A DNA stretch of 64,000 bases from Streptomyces koelreuteriae (GCF_018604545.1 NZ_CP075896.1:3720001-3784000); one strand, 5' to 3'; counted from the stretch's first letter, positions 40,137 through 51,275 are shown. The notes: a model not told the origin generated them from the sequence alone. Translations and numbers: made by a program.

Positions 40137-40907
40137 CTGCTTTTCCCCTTGCTGCTGCGTCTTTCGAACAACTGGCTCGCTGCTGACCCAGGTGCCCTGG
40201 AGTCCGCTGAAGCTGGACCGGACATGGATCGGGATGTTGTACCGCCGGGCGTACTCCACGCAACGGTGGAGCAGCACCTTCGATCCGGACGCCGCCAGTT
40301 CGAGCATGTCCTCGAAGGAGATCCAGTCGATCTTCCGGGCCTTCTTCACCACACGCGGATCGGCGGTGAACACGCCGTCGACGTCGGTGTAGATCTCGCA
40401 CACGTCGGCTTCGAGGGCGGCGGCCAGGGCCACCGCCGTGGTGTCGGAGCCGCCGCGGCCGAGGGTGGTGATGTCCTTGGTGTCCTGGCTGACGCCCTGG
40501 AAACCGGCCACGATCGCGATGTTGCCCTCGTCCACCGAGGTCTTGATCCGGCCCGGCGTGACATCGATGATGCGCGCTTTGTTGTGGACCGAGTCGGTGA
40601 TGACACCTGCCTGGCTGCCGGTGAACGACTGGGCCTCATGGCCCAGCTTTTTGATCGCCATGGCCAGCAACGCCATGGAGATCCGCTCTCCGGCGGTCAG
40701 CAGCATGTCGAGCTCGCGCCCGGCAGGGATCGGGGATACCTGCTCGGCGAGATCGATCAGCTCGTCCGTCGTGTCGCCCATCGCGGAAACCACGGCAACC
40801 ACCTGATTGCCGTTCTGCTTCGCTTCCACGATTCGCTTGGCGACGCGCTTGATGCCCTCGGCATCGGCTACGGAGGAGCCTCCGTACTTCTGCACGACAA
40901 GGCCCAC
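39615..40907 (-). CDS. lysC: aspartokinase
   Basis: This 430-residue enzyme phosphorylates aspartate, the first step of the lysine/threonine/methionine family. The kinase domain begins VVQKYGGSSVAD and contains GRGGSDTTA. Two ACT domains follow (about 265-410, SEAKVTVVGVPDKPGEAA and the FFGALSDAGVNIELISTSEIRISVV motif) for feedback control. The GTG start at 40907 is typical. An internal GTG at 40136 with AAGGGG upstream marks the separately translated beta subunit expected in alpha2beta2 aspartokinases. It is coupled to asd. Confidence 0.96.
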   Translation of the reverse strand: MGLVVQKYGGSSVADAEGIKRVAKRIVEAKQNGNQVVAVVSAMGDTTDELIDLAEQVSPIPAGRELDMLLTAGERISMALLAMAIKKLGHEAQSFTGSQAGVITDSVHNKARIIDVTPGRIKTSVDEGNIAIVAGFQGVSQDTKDITTLGRGGSDTTAVALAAALEADVCEIYTDVDGVFTADPRVVKKARKIDWISFEDMLELAASGSKVLLHRCVEYARRYNIPIHVRSSFSGLQGTWVSSEPVVRKTQQQGEKQVEQALISGVAHDTSEAKVTVVGVPDKPGEAAAIFRAIADAEINIDMVVQNVSAASTGLTDISFTLPKTEGRKAIGALEKNKSGIGFDSLRYDDQIGKISLVGAGMKTNPGVTADFFGALSDAGVNIELISTSEIRISVVTRADDVPEAVRAVHSAFGLDSDSDEAVVYGGTGR

Positions 40908-41130
40908 GTGCGCTCCTCGCTCAATCCGTCTCTATCCGCTCATACGCATTCGTACCGCGGTCGGCTCAGTCTATCGAGCGTCCGAAAATCCCTTCCGCGA
41001 TATCGCATGATGAGATTTCCGGGGTACTCGCTCAGACCTGCTCATGCCCACCTGGACACAGGCCACGCGAGAAAGTGCCCGGCGTCACAATCGTCCCCCG
41101 ACCGACGCCGGTAAGCCAACTTTCAAGCAC

Positions 41131-41136
41131 TAAGGT
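41131..41136 (+). promoter_or_regulatory. -10 box (TAAGGT), leaderless response-regulator operon
   Basis: Six bases separate the hexamer from GTG 41143. Confidence 0.5.
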
Positions 41137-41142
41137 TCGGCT

Positions 41143-41838
41143 GTGCGCGTACTTCTGGTGGAAGACGATGAGCCGGTCGCCGAGTCCCTGCGCCGCGGGC
41201 TGAGGCGCTACGGCTTCGAGGTCGAATGGGTGACCACGGGCGCGGCGGCGCTGCGGCACGAGGGCCCCTACGACGTCGTCCTGCTGGATCTCGGGCTGCC
41301 CGACACCGACGGCCTCGACGTCTGCAAGGCGCTGCGCGGGCGCGGCGACGTCCCGATCATCGTGATCAGCGCCCGCAGCGACGAGACGGACCGGGTGGTG
41401 GGCCTGGAGCTCGGCGCGGACGACTACGTCTCCAAGCCGTTCGGCGTCCGGGAGGTCATCGCCCGGATACGGGCGGTCATGCGCCGCACCCAGGCCCGTA
41501 CGCCCGCGGCGGGCGCCCCCGCGCCGGGCCCCGACCGCTACGGCACCCGCCTGACGATCGACCGCAAGGCGGCCCGGGTGCGCCTAGACGGCGAGGAGGT
41601 CGCCCTCGCGCCCAAGGAGTACGACCTGCTGGCCTTCCTCACCGAGGAGCCCGGGGCGCTGATGTCGCGCGAGCAGATCATGGAAGCGGTCTGGGACGCG
41701 AACTGGTTCGGGCCGACCAAGACGCTGGACGTGCACGTGGCGGCGCTGCGGCGCAAGCTCGCCGGGGCGATCGCGATCGAGGCGGTGCGTGGGGTGGGCT
41801 TCCGGCTGGAGATCGTCAAGGACGACGGGGCTTCATGA
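41143..41838 (+). CDS. OmpR-family response regulator
   Basis: This 231-residue regulator has a receiver domain (1-118) with acidic pocket EDDE, phospho-acceptor Asp49 (VLLDLGLPD) and Lys in SKPFG. A linker rich in Ala/Pro leads to a C-terminal winged helix (EYDLLAFLTEEPGALMSREQIMEAVW, then TLDVHVAALRRKL). Its stop overlaps the ATG of the sensor kinase (ATGA, 41835-41838). The signal and regulon are not determinable. It is divergent from lysC. Confidence 0.93.
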   Translation: MRVLLVEDDEPVAESLRRGLRRYGFEVEWVTTGAAALRHEGPYDVVLLDLGLPDTDGLDVCKALRGRGDVPIIVISARSDETDRVVGLELGADDYVSKPFGVREVIARIRAVMRRTQARTPAAGAPAPGPDRYGTRLTIDRKAARVRLDGEEVALAPKEYDLLAFLTEEPGALMSREQIMEAVWDANWFGPTKTLDVHVAALRRKLAGAIAIEAVRGVGFRLEIVKDDGAS

Positions 41839-43175
41839 ACCGGCAGCTCATCCGGAGCTACATCCTGCTGGTCGCGGTGGCCATCTTCCTCTTCACGGTG
41901 CCGGTCGCCTTCACCCTCACCAAGCAGCTGCGGGACGACACCAGACAGTCCGTCCTGCGCGAGGCCAACACGATGGCGCTGCTGCTGAGCAACGGCACCG
42001 GCGCCTCCTGCGAGGCCCTCACCGAGGTGGCCAGGGCGTACGGCGACGTACAGGCGACCCCCACCGCCGCCTGCGACCCGAAGCTGCCGGAGCCCGCCGC
42101 GGACGAGGCGCTGACCCGGGCCACGGAGCGGGACGAGGTGACGACGGACTGGGGGTCCGACTTCGTCTGGGGCGAGCATCTGCAGGTCACCGTCCCCGCG
42201 CGGGGGGACGCGGCCGTGCGGATCGTCTACTCGACCTCGGACATGACCACGCGGCTCTGGCAGATCTGGGGCTTCCGGGCCGGGCTGGCGGTGGTCGTGC
42301 TCGCGGCGGCCGCCGCGATCGGCGCGTTCGCCGCCCGCCGGATCACCCGGCCGCTGCGCCAGCTCAACGACATGGCCAGCAAGTTCAGCGACGGCGACCT
42401 CACGGCCCGCTCCCCGGTGACCGGGCCGCCCGAGACCCAGACCCTCGCCCGCACCCTCAACCAGGGCGCGGAACGCCTGGACACGCTGATCGCGGCCCAG
42501 CGCATCTTCGTGGCGGACGCGTCCCACCAGCTGCGCACCCCGCTCACCGCGCTGCGGCTGTCCCTGGACAACATCGCGGACGGTGTGGACGACGAGTTCG
42601 TACGCGAGGACGTGGAGCAGGCGACGGCCGAGGTCGTACGGATGAACCGCCTGGTCAACGGCCTGCTGGTGCTGGCCAGGGCCGAGGCCAAGGTGACGGC
42701 GGCCGAGCCGCTGCCGCTGATGGACCTGGTGCGGGAACGGCTCGCCGTGTGGAGGCCGGCCGCCGATGAGCGCGGAGTCACCATCGCGCTCAGGGGGAGT
42801 ATCGACGGCCGGCCGTCTGTGCTGGCCAGCCCCGGTCATCTGGACCAGATGCTGGACAACGTGCTCTCCAACGCCCTGGAGGTGTCACCGGACGGCGGGA
42901 CGATCACCGTCCGCGTGGACCCCGGGGGCGATGTGGTGGGGGTGTCGGTGCTGGACGAGGGGCCCGGCATGTCGGACGCCGAGAAGTCCCGCGCCTTCGA
43001 CCGCTTCTGGCGGGGCCAGGGCCTGACCGGGAAGTCCGGCTCGGGCCTGGGCCTCGCCGTCGTCCGGCAACTGGCGACGGACGACGGCGGGACGGTGGCG
43101 CTGACGGACGCCCCGGGCGGCGGCCTGTGCGTGACGATCACGCTACGGGCGGCGCCCCACCGGTCCGGCGGCTGA
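41835..43175 (+). CDS. sensor histidine kinase
   Basis: This 446-residue partner of the preceding regulator has membrane helices at about 8-28 and 147-167 enclosing a 118-residue extracellular sensor with two Cys (59 and 80). A HAMP domain follows (to about 220), then the phospho-acceptor His231 in DASHQLRTPL. The ATPase has N box NVLSNALEVSPDGG, DEGPGMSDAEKSRAFDRFWRG and GSGLGLAVV. The layout is typical of envelope-stress sensors. It is translationally coupled to the regulator. Confidence 0.93.
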   Translation: MNRQLIRSYILLVAVAIFLFTVPVAFTLTKQLRDDTRQSVLREANTMALLLSNGTGASCEALTEVARAYGDVQATPTAACDPKLPEPAADEALTRATERDEVTTDWGSDFVWGEHLQVTVPARGDAAVRIVYSTSDMTTRLWQIWGFRAGLAVVVLAAAAAIGAFAARRITRPLRQLNDMASKFSDGDLTARSPVTGPPETQTLARTLNQGAERLDTLIAAQRIFVADASHQLRTPLTALRLSLDNIADGVDDEFVREDVEQATAEVVRMNRLVNGLLVLARAEAKVTAAEPLPLMDLVRERLAVWRPAADERGVTIALRGSIDGRPSVLASPGHLDQMLDNVLSNALEVSPDGGTITVRVDPGGDVVGVSVLDEGPGMSDAEKSRAFDRFWRGQGLTGKSGSGLGLAVVRQLATDDGGTVALTDAPGGGLCVTITLRAAPHRSGG

Positions 43176-43199
43176 GGCCCTTCAGGGGCTTACAGGGGC

Positions 43200-43739
43200 T
43201 CACCCCTCGGGCATCTTCGAGGAGTGGTGGTTCACGATCAGCCACGTGCCGTTCGGCTGCTTCTCGTAGGCGTAGGTGTAGCGCGCCTTGACGTCGCTCT
43301 TCTCGCCCGACTTCGGGTCGGTGAGCGCGAACTCGTACACGCCGGTGTCGATCACGGTGTTCCGGTCGAGGATGTTGACGACGGACTCGATCTTCTTCCC
43401 GTGCGGCTTGTTCTTCAGGAAGTGCTCGAAGTAGTCGACGATCTCGGCTCTGTCGGTACGCACGTTGTTGGAGACGGTCGGCAGCAGCACCGCGTCCTTG
43501 GCGTACAGATCGGCGACCTTCTTCGCATCACCGGTCTGCAACGCGGCGTTCCACTGGTCGAACAGCCCGAGCACCTGCGCCTTGGTCACCGTCCTGCCCG
43601 GCTTGCTCCCGGACTCGGCCCCGGCGACCCCGGCACCGGCGGCGAAGGTACCGGCGGCGAGAACGGCCACGCCGGTGACGACGGCGACACGCTTACGTAT
43701 GGAGGCGGCTGCGGGACGGTCCGCGGGACGGCGGTTCAT
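43200..43739 (-). CDS. secreted SnoaL/SgcJ-like (CaMKII-association-fold) protein
   Basis: This 179-residue exported protein has a basic N-region, hydrophobic VAVVTGVAVLAAGTFAAGAGV and cleavage after AGA. The mature domain (about 50-179) follows the NTF2-like SgcJ/EcaC pattern: LFDQWNAALQTGDAKKVADLYAKDAVLLPT, FLKNKPHGK, and WLIVNHHSSKMPE at the end. The fold binds small ligands or associates as dimers; no enzyme activity is assured. The ATG at 43739 is preferred over 43745 because GGAG lies six bases before it. It converges with the kinase gene. Confidence 0.85.
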   Translation of the reverse strand: MNRRPADRPAAASIRKRVAVVTGVAVLAAGTFAAGAGVAGAESGSKPGRTVTKAQVLGLFDQWNAALQTGDAKKVADLYAKDAVLLPTVSNNVRTDRAEIVDYFEHFLKNKPHGKKIESVVNILDRNTVIDTGVYEFALTDPKSGEKSDVKARYTYAYEKQPNGTWLIVNHHSSKMPEG

Positions 43740-43879
43740 TGTCATCTCCGGTGGGATCGAGTGGAGTTGCTGAAGTGACTCCAGACTCGCGTTCCACCGG
43801 TTAGGGGCTGTGCAGCGGACGTACAGGGGGGATGCAGGATGCCCCCAATTTCACGCGGTGGGACCAGGGGGCCGGGCGC

Positions 43880-43885
43880 TACCGT
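43880..43885 (+). promoter_or_regulatory. -10 box (TACCGT), leaderless phzF-like gene
   Basis: Six bases separate the hexamer from ATG 43892. Confidence 0.5.
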
Positions 43886-43891
43886 CTGCGC

Positions 43892-44728
43892 ATGGAGATT
43901 CTGCGGTACGTGGCCTTCAGCACGGATCCCCGGGGCGGCAACCCGGCAGGCGTGGTGCTGGACGCCACCGGGGCCGACGACGCGACGATGCTGGCGACGG
44001 CGGCCGAAGTCGGTTACTCCGAGACGGCGTTCGTGGTGGCGTCCGGCGACGACGCCTTGGACGTGCGGTACTTCAGCCCGCTCGCCGAGGTGCCGTTCTG
44101 CGGACACGCGACGATCGCCACGGCCGTGGCCCACGCGGAGCGGCATGGCACCGGGCGGCTGCTGCTGCGCACCGCGGCGGGACCGGTCACCGTCGCCACC
44201 GAGCGGTCGGCGGACGGCATCCTGGTGGCGACTCTGGTGAGCGTGGTGCCCCGTACGGCACCGATCGACGAGGGCGACCTGGCCGAACTGCTGGCGATCC
44301 TGGGCTGGTCCGAGGCGGACCTGGATCCGGCGCTGCCGCCCCGGGCGGCCTTCGCCGGGGCCTGGCACCCGGTCCTCGCCGCCGCGAGCCGGGAGCGACT
44401 GGCCGATCTGGACTACGACATGGCGGACCTCGGCACCCTCATGGCCCGCACGGGCTGGACCACGATCGACCTGGTCCAGCGGGAGTCAGACACCGTCTTC
44501 CACGCCCGCAACCCGTTCCCGCCGGGCGGTGTGATGGAGGACCCGGCCACGGGAGCGGCGGCGGCCGCCTTCGGCGGCTACCTGCGGGAACTGGGCCTCG
44601 TACCGACCCCGGCCACCCTGACGGTCCACCAGGGCGGGGACATGGGGCGGCCGAGCACGATCACGGTGACGGTGCCGGCGGAGCAGGACACCGGAATCGC
44701 CGTGACCGGCCCGGCCGTACGGCTCTGA
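43892..44728 (+). CDS. PhzF-family isomerase/epimerase-like protein
   Basis: This 278-residue protein of the DapF/PhzF fold has GGNPAGVVLD near the start, GYSETAFV with the catalytic Glu, CGHATIATA and, in the second half, EDPATGAAAAAFGGYL. PhzF proteins catalyse proton-shift isomerisations. The streptomycete homologues outside phenazine clusters have no known substrate, and no phenazine genes are near. A TACCGT box six bases upstream suggests leaderless mRNA. Confidence 0.9.
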   Translation: MEILRYVAFSTDPRGGNPAGVVLDATGADDATMLATAAEVGYSETAFVVASGDDALDVRYFSPLAEVPFCGHATIATAVAHAERHGTGRLLLRTAAGPVTVATERSADGILVATLVSVVPRTAPIDEGDLAELLAILGWSEADLDPALPPRAAFAGAWHPVLAAASRERLADLDYDMADLGTLMARTGWTTIDLVQRESDTVFHARNPFPPGGVMEDPATGAAAAAFGGYLRELGLVPTPATLTVHQGGDMGRPSTITVTVPAEQDTGIAVTGPAVRL

Positions 44729-44737
44729 GCGGCCGCG

Positions 44738-45397
44738 CTACGTGGCCGGGCGCATCCCCAGCGGGCCGCCGATCTCCTCCGCCATGACCCTGCCCGCCTC
44801 GAACTCCAGGGTGTCGTCGCCGATGCCCTGGTCCGTGTCCAGGCCGTCGAGTTCGGCGAGGGGCTGGTTGAGGCGGACGTGGGCGAGGACCGACTGGAGG
44901 GCGCGGAGGGTGGCGGAAGCGGTGGAGCCCCAGTTGGAGAAGTAGGAGAACTGCCACCACCACAGGGCCTCCGTGGTGCGGCCCGCGCGGTAGTGGGCCA
45001 TGCCGTGGCGCAGGTCGGTGATGACGTCCGTGAGGTCGTCGGAGATCCGGGCCGGGACCGGGGCCTTGCGGGGCTCGTAGGGGTCGAACACCTCGGAGTA
45101 GATGTCGATCGGGTCCAGCAACCGGGCCAGGTTCTCGCGGAGTTCGTCGACGTCCGGCTCGGGGCCCGAGTCGGGCTCGTAGCGCTCGTCCGGCACGATG
45201 TCCTCGTGCGCGCCGAGACGGCCGCCGGCCAGGAGGAGTTGGGAGACCTCCAGGAGGAGGAAGGGCACGGCCGATTCCGGCTCGTCGCCCTTCGCGACCT
45301 CGGTGACGGCGACCAGGAAGCTCTCGACCTGGTCCGCGATCTGGACCGCGAAATCGTCCGGGTTCTGGTCGGTCGCGTGCAGCGTGGCGTCAGACAT
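44738..45397 (-). CDS. DUF5063 protein
   Basis: This 219-residue conserved actinobacterial protein has a helical N-terminal part (DDFAVQIADQVESFLVAVTEVA). A central acidic stretch and a C-terminal part with ALWWWQFSYFSNWGSTASATLRALQ are characteristic of DUF5063. Its function is unknown, but it is repeatedly found just downstream of recR, here with an 8-base overlap (ATGTCTGA). A link to recombination is possible but unproven. Confidence 0.88.
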   Translation of the reverse strand: MSDATLHATDQNPDDFAVQIADQVESFLVAVTEVAKGDEPESAVPFLLLEVSQLLLAGGRLGAHEDIVPDERYEPDSGPEPDVDELRENLARLLDPIDIYSEVFDPYEPRKAPVPARISDDLTDVITDLRHGMAHYRAGRTTEALWWWQFSYFSNWGSTASATLRALQSVLAHVRLNQPLAELDGLDTDQGIGDDTLEFEAGRVMAEEIGGPLGMRPAT

Positions 45398-45989
45398 CTA
45401 GGAGTCGTCTCCCCTCGAAGGCGCGGCCGAGGGTGACCTCGTCCGCGTATTCCAGGTCGCCACCCACCGGGAGGCCGCTGGCCAGGCGGGTGACCTTCAG
45501 GCCCATGGGCTTGATCATGCGGGCGAGGTACGTGGCGGTCGCCTCGCCTTCGAGATTCGGATCCGTGGCGAGGATCAGCTCGGTGACCGTGCCGTCGGCG
45601 AGCCGGGCGAGCAGCTCCCTGATGCGCAGGTCGTCGGGCCCCACCCCGTCGATCGGGCTGATCGCGCCGCCGAGGACGTGGTACCGGCCCCGGAACTCAC
45701 GCGTCCGCTCGATCGCCACGACGTCCTTCGGCTCCTCGACCACGCAGATGACGGCGGGGTCGCGCCGGGTGTCGCGGCAGATGTTGCACAGCTCCTCCTG
45801 CGCGACGTTGCCGCAGGTCGCGCAGAAGCGGACCTTCGCCTTGACCTCCATGAGGGCCTGGGCGAGGCGCCGTACGTCCGTCGGTTCGGCCTGGAGGATG
45901 TGGAAGGCGATCCGCTGGGCGCTCTTCGGACCGACGCCGGGCAGCCGCCCCAGCTCGTCGATCAGGTCCTGGACCACGCCTTCGTACAA
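45390..45989 (-). CDS. recR: recombination protein RecR
   Basis: This 199-residue protein acts with RecF and RecO to load RecA at single-strand gaps. It has the N-terminal HhH (LIDELGRLPGVGPKSAQRIAFH), the Cys4 zinc finger FCATCGNVAQEELCNIC and the Toprim domain (VVEEPKDVVAIERTREFRGRYHVLGG, ATDPNLEGEATA). The TTG at 45989 gives the standard N-terminus MYEGVVQ. It follows the ybaB-type gene by 127 bases and overlaps the DUF5063 gene. Confidence 0.96.
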   Translation of the reverse strand: MYEGVVQDLIDELGRLPGVGPKSAQRIAFHILQAEPTDVRRLAQALMEVKAKVRFCATCGNVAQEELCNICRDTRRDPAVICVVEEPKDVVAIERTREFRGRYHVLGGAISPIDGVGPDDLRIRELLARLADGTVTELILATDPNLEGEATATYLARMIKPMGLKVTRLASGLPVGGDLEYADEVTLGRAFEGRRLLDV

Positions 45990-46116
45990 CGGACTGCCCT
46001 TCTTGGAACTCCGAGACCTTCGAGGAATTCGCGGTCTTCGAGGTCGGTCGTCGCGTACGGCCTTTCCGTACGTACGGTAGTTGTCCGCCGCCCGTCCGAG
46101 GAAGGCGGCGGGCGTC

Positions 46117-46458
46117 TCAGAACGGCAGGCCCGGGATTCCGCCGCCGCCGAGACCCTGCGCGAGCGGGCCCAGCTTCTGCTGCTGGAGCGCCTGCGCGTT
46201 CTCGTTGGCCGCCTGGACCGCCGCCACGACGAGATCGGCCAGCGTCTCGGTGTCGTCGGGGTCGACCGCCTTCGGGTCGATCTTCAGGGCGCGCAGTTCG
46301 CCGGCGCCGGTGACGGTCGCGGTCACCAGGCCACCGCCCGCCTTCCCGTCGACCTCCGTCTGCGCCAGCTCCTCCTGTGCCTGTGCCAGGTCCTGTTGCA
46401 TCTTCTGGGCCTGCTGGAGCAACTGCTGCATATTGGGCTGGCCACCACCGGGAATCAC
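46117..46458 (-). CDS. YbaB/EbfC nucleoid-associated protein
   Basis: This 113-residue DNA-binding protein has the family order MQQLLQQAQKMQQDLAQAQEELA, then GKAGGGLVTATVTGAGELRALKIDP and LADLVVAAVQAANENAQ. The N- and C-termini are Gly/Pro/Gln-rich. The family forms dimers that clamp DNA and usually lies in a dnaX-ybaB-recR group; here dnaX is absent. GTG 46458 follows AAGGAGCTGATC. Confidence 0.93.
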   Translation of the reverse strand: MIPGGGQPNMQQLLQQAQKMQQDLAQAQEELAQTEVDGKAGGGLVTATVTGAGELRALKIDPKAVDPDDTETLADLVVAAVQAANENAQALQQQKLGPLAQGLGGGGIPGLPF

Positions 46459-46726
46459 GATCAGCTCCTTGCTCGGTACGGGTTTTCCCGTTCGGCACGA
46501 GCCTACGTGGTCAGGCCTGCCGTCGCCCCAGCACTCTTTCGAGTGAGTCCCCCTCGCGCCCTATACCGGATCAAGGAATACTTCCGGGCGGAAAAGTGGC
46601 GAAAGCTGCGTCTTCGCCACCCATTGGGGGGTAGGAAGGGTCCGGCGCGGCAGGTGGGTCGTTCGTCGCGCAGTGTGAGTCGGCTGGGACCGCGCGTGGT
46701 CGTTCGTGGTCAGTAGGGAGTGCCGG

Positions 46727-47485
46727 GTGGGTCAGCCGGAGATGCAGCCCGAGGTGCCGCCTCAGGACGGACGGGGCGAGGGGGCGTCCCGGCCGCGGCC
46801 GGGCGATCTGACCGGGCGGGCCTTTCCGCACGGGGACTGGGGTGAGCCGGCGGCCCGGCTGGACGAGCTGTACCGGTGGGTGGAGCGCGGGGCGCTGCGG
46901 ACGGCGGCCTGGTATCTCGAGGACCGGGTGTGGAAGCGGCGGTGCGCGCGGGGCTTGCGCTGCGGGGCCGCGGTGGGGGCGGTCACCGGCGTCGCGCTGC
47001 CCCTGCTGGATCTGACCGGGGTCGCCGGCGGGGTCGCGCCCTGGGGGTGTCTGGCGCTGCTGCTGGGGGTGGCGTGTGTGGCCGTCGACCGGTACTTCGG
47101 GGTGACGTCGGGCTGGATGCGGGACGTGGCCACCGCGCAGGCCGTGCAGCGGCGGCTGCAGGCGTTGCAGTTCGACTGGGCGGCGGAGTGCGTGCGGGAG
47201 GTGCTGGGGCCGGCGGAGGGGACGGCCGCGGAGGCCGCCGAGCGGTGTCTCGGGGTGCTGCGGAGGTTCAGCGAGGACATGAGTGAGCTGGTCCGGGTGG
47301 AGACCGGGGACTGGATGGGCGAGTTCCGGGCCGGGGGTGCGCCGGTGGGGATGCAGGCGGTGGTGTTGTCCGGTGGGGGGCGGGGGGCTGAGGTGGGGGG
47401 TGTGAACGGGCGGTTCTCCGTGCCGCCGCCGGGGGGTGGGGCGCGGCCGAACATGCCGCGGCAGCGGCCGCCGGAGCCGCGGTGA
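46727..47485 (+). CDS. SLATT-domain membrane protein
   Basis: This is a 252-residue protein. After a polar N-terminus it has the SLATT-type segment RLDELYRWVERGALRTAAWYLEDRVWKRRCARGLR. Two membrane helices follow (about 85-103 and 108-125, around VALPLLDLTG and WGCLALLLGVACVAVD). A helical cytoplasmic domain and a Gly/Pro-rich tail complete it. SLATT proteins are predicted pore-formers linked in other genomes to nucleotide-signalling defence; no such partner is adjacent here. GTG 46727 lies seven bases after GGGAG. Confidence 0.82.
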   Translation: MGQPEMQPEVPPQDGRGEGASRPRPGDLTGRAFPHGDWGEPAARLDELYRWVERGALRTAAWYLEDRVWKRRCARGLRCGAAVGAVTGVALPLLDLTGVAGGVAPWGCLALLLGVACVAVDRYFGVTSGWMRDVATAQAVQRRLQALQFDWAAECVREVLGPAEGTAAEAAERCLGVLRRFSEDMSELVRVETGDWMGEFRAGGAPVGMQAVVLSGGGRGAEVGGVNGRFSVPPPGGGARPNMPRQRPPEPR

Positions 47486-47502
47486 GCTGGCCGGGGGTTT
47501 CT

Positions 47503-47638
47503 GGTGCTCGGCGTTGTCGCTGGGGGCGGGTGGGTGCGCAACTCGGCGCGACGAGGTGCCTCCCCCACTCTCGGCTTCGCTCGAGCGGGGGGACCCCCAC
47601 CGCCCACCCGTGCCGCCCTTAGCGGCACGCATGCCCGC
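47503..47638. repeat. dispersed intergenic repeat, copy 2
   Basis: It matches 33180-33280 at both ends (GGTGCTCGGCGTTG at the start, CGCCCACCCGTGCCGCCCTT to GCATGCCCGC at the end). An extra palindromic insert around CCCCCACTCTCGGCTTCGCTCGAGCGGGGGG-like bases lies in the middle. It separates two convergent genes. Confidence 0.75.
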
Positions 47639-47652
47639 AGCTAGGACAGGAC

Positions 47653-49200
47653 CTAGGTGGCCTCCGCGCACAGGACGAGACCCTCCGGGGTCCAGCACGG
47701 GATGTGGCCGTGGGTGCGGGTCACGTCCTGGCCGTTGCCTCGGGACAGGTAGGTCAGGAAGCTCGATGCCAAGGAGTCGGCCGGGGGGCGGCCGTAGGTG
47801 TAGGCGTATTCGATCTCGCGGTAGGGGTAGTCGCTCGTGCCGCGTTCGATGGCGTCGACGGAGGCGGGGTCGCCGTCCAGGCGCAGGGAGTGCAGGCCCT
47901 TCGCGCGGGCGGCCAGGTTGAGTTCGCTGTAGCCGACGGCGCCCGGGAGGCCGGCGACCGTCGTCAGCACCTGTTCCGTGGAGTCGAGTTCGCAGCGGAT
48001 GACGGCCGCCGTCGGGTCGTCCTTGTGGACGCAGTCGACGGAGGAGTTGGCGATCTCGCCCCGGCCCAGCACCCGGCGCTGGAAGACCTGCCGCGTCCCG
48101 GACCCCGCGTCCCGGCTGACCAGGTGCACGCGCAGGTCCGGGCCGCCGAGCTGCTTCCAGTTGCGGATCTCGCCCCGGTAGAGACGCCGTACGTCCGCCG
48201 TGGACAGGTTCTTCAGCCTCACGTCGTCGTTGACGACGAGCGCGAACACGGACACCGCCACCCGGTTCTCGCGCAGCGCGGGCAGGCCGGCCGGCTTGGG
48301 GCCGTCCGACAGGGCCACCACCGGCGGGGAGCCCCGCCCCTCCCGTACCGCCCGGTCGCCGGCCGCCGCGAGCTCCCGGATCCCGGCCGTCGAGCCGTGG
48401 GCGTCCACCTCGATGACCGGGTCGCCGCCGCAGTCCCGCTCGTACTTGGCGGCCACCTCGCGCAGGACGGGCGCGAAGGCGGTCGAGCCGGTGAGGGTGA
48501 GGGTGCCGCTCGCGCAGCCGATCGGGGGCGGGGTGTCGTCCTGGACGACGACGATCGCCGCCAGGGTCACGACGCTCACCGTGAGCGCGAGGGTGATCAG
48601 CCGCGCCGCCCGGCTGAACAGCGGCGGCTTGTCGTCCGGCGTGGCGCTGCGGTTGGGGTGCACCTCGCCGTCGCGCAGGCCGCCCACCAGCCGGATCTCG
48701 TCGCCGACATCGCCGCCGGCGAGCAGCACGAGCAGCTTGAAGTGGTCGCCCCGGTTGAGCGGAACGCGGGGGATGCGCAGGGTGTTGCCGTCGTAGGCGA
48801 AGCCGCGGGCCGCGGTGAAGTGGTCCATGAGGTGGTCGGTGTCCGACGGCTGGGTCACCGAGACCCCCCGGACGGTACGGCCCGCGAACACCGCGGTCAG
48901 GCCGTGCAGTTCGGGGCCGGTGTAGTCGTCGCGGTCGATGCCCTGCGAGCCGTCGTTCTCGATGCGCAGCAGGACCAGGGTCGCGTCGGACATGTCCGGG
49001 GCCTCGTCGAACAGGCCGAGACGGCGGTTGGCGCGGCCCGAGCGCACGTCGTCGCCGATGGCGTTGTCCATCTGCACGCGGTAGCCCACCCGTTTGCGGC
49101 GCGGCACCCGGCGTTCGTACCAGACCATGACGCCCGAGGCGATGATGCCGAGCAGGGCCGTCGCCACGGCCACGAGGTTCTCCGCGCTCAACCACTCCAC
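47653..49200 (-). CDS. membrane protein with PstS-like substrate-binding domain
   Basis: This 515-residue protein has an N-terminal membrane helix (about 7-27), then a cytoplasmic or intervening domain of about 180 residues. A second helix lies near 207-228 (LITLALTVSVVTLAAIVVV). A PstS/SBP-like domain follows, with TLTGSTAFAPVLREVAAKYE, DAHGSTAGIRELA, LSTADVRRLYRGEIRNWKQLGGPD, SRDAGSGTRQVFQ and GAVGYSELN. It lacks a lipobox and transporter neighbours, so it may sense phosphate or another anion rather than import it. The GTG at 49200 starts next to the divergent region before the kinase gene. Confidence 0.82.
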   Translation of the reverse strand: MEWLSAENLVAVATALLGIIASGVMVWYERRVPRRKRVGYRVQMDNAIGDDVRSGRANRRLGLFDEAPDMSDATLVLLRIENDGSQGIDRDDYTGPELHGLTAVFAGRTVRGVSVTQPSDTDHLMDHFTAARGFAYDGNTLRIPRVPLNRGDHFKLLVLLAGGDVGDEIRLVGGLRDGEVHPNRSATPDDKPPLFSRAARLITLALTVSVVTLAAIVVVQDDTPPPIGCASGTLTLTGSTAFAPVLREVAAKYERDCGGDPVIEVDAHGSTAGIRELAAAGDRAVREGRGSPPVVALSDGPKPAGLPALRENRVAVSVFALVVNDDVRLKNLSTADVRRLYRGEIRNWKQLGGPDLRVHLVSRDAGSGTRQVFQRRVLGRGEIANSSVDCVHKDDPTAAVIRCELDSTEQVLTTVAGLPGAVGYSELNLAARAKGLHSLRLDGDPASVDAIERGTSDYPYREIEYAYTYGRPPADSLASSFLTYLSRGNGQDVTRTHGHIPCWTPEGLVLCAEAT

Positions 49201-49327
49201 CGTGGGTGCCCCCGCCGCCGCCCGGACTCGATCGTCTGGTCACCGTACGGCTGTACGAGCGGGTATCCGGATTTCGTCGGCTTGAATTCGCCGGACGTTC
49301 AACGACCTCGGGGGAACCGGTAGTTGG

Positions 49328-51196
<1,869 letters not shown>

Positions 51197-51275
51197 CGCT
51201 CAGCCGCCTTCCCCCCACACGTGAGCAACAGATCGAGAATAGTGCGGGGGCGGGGCGGGGTGACCTGGGCGAACT

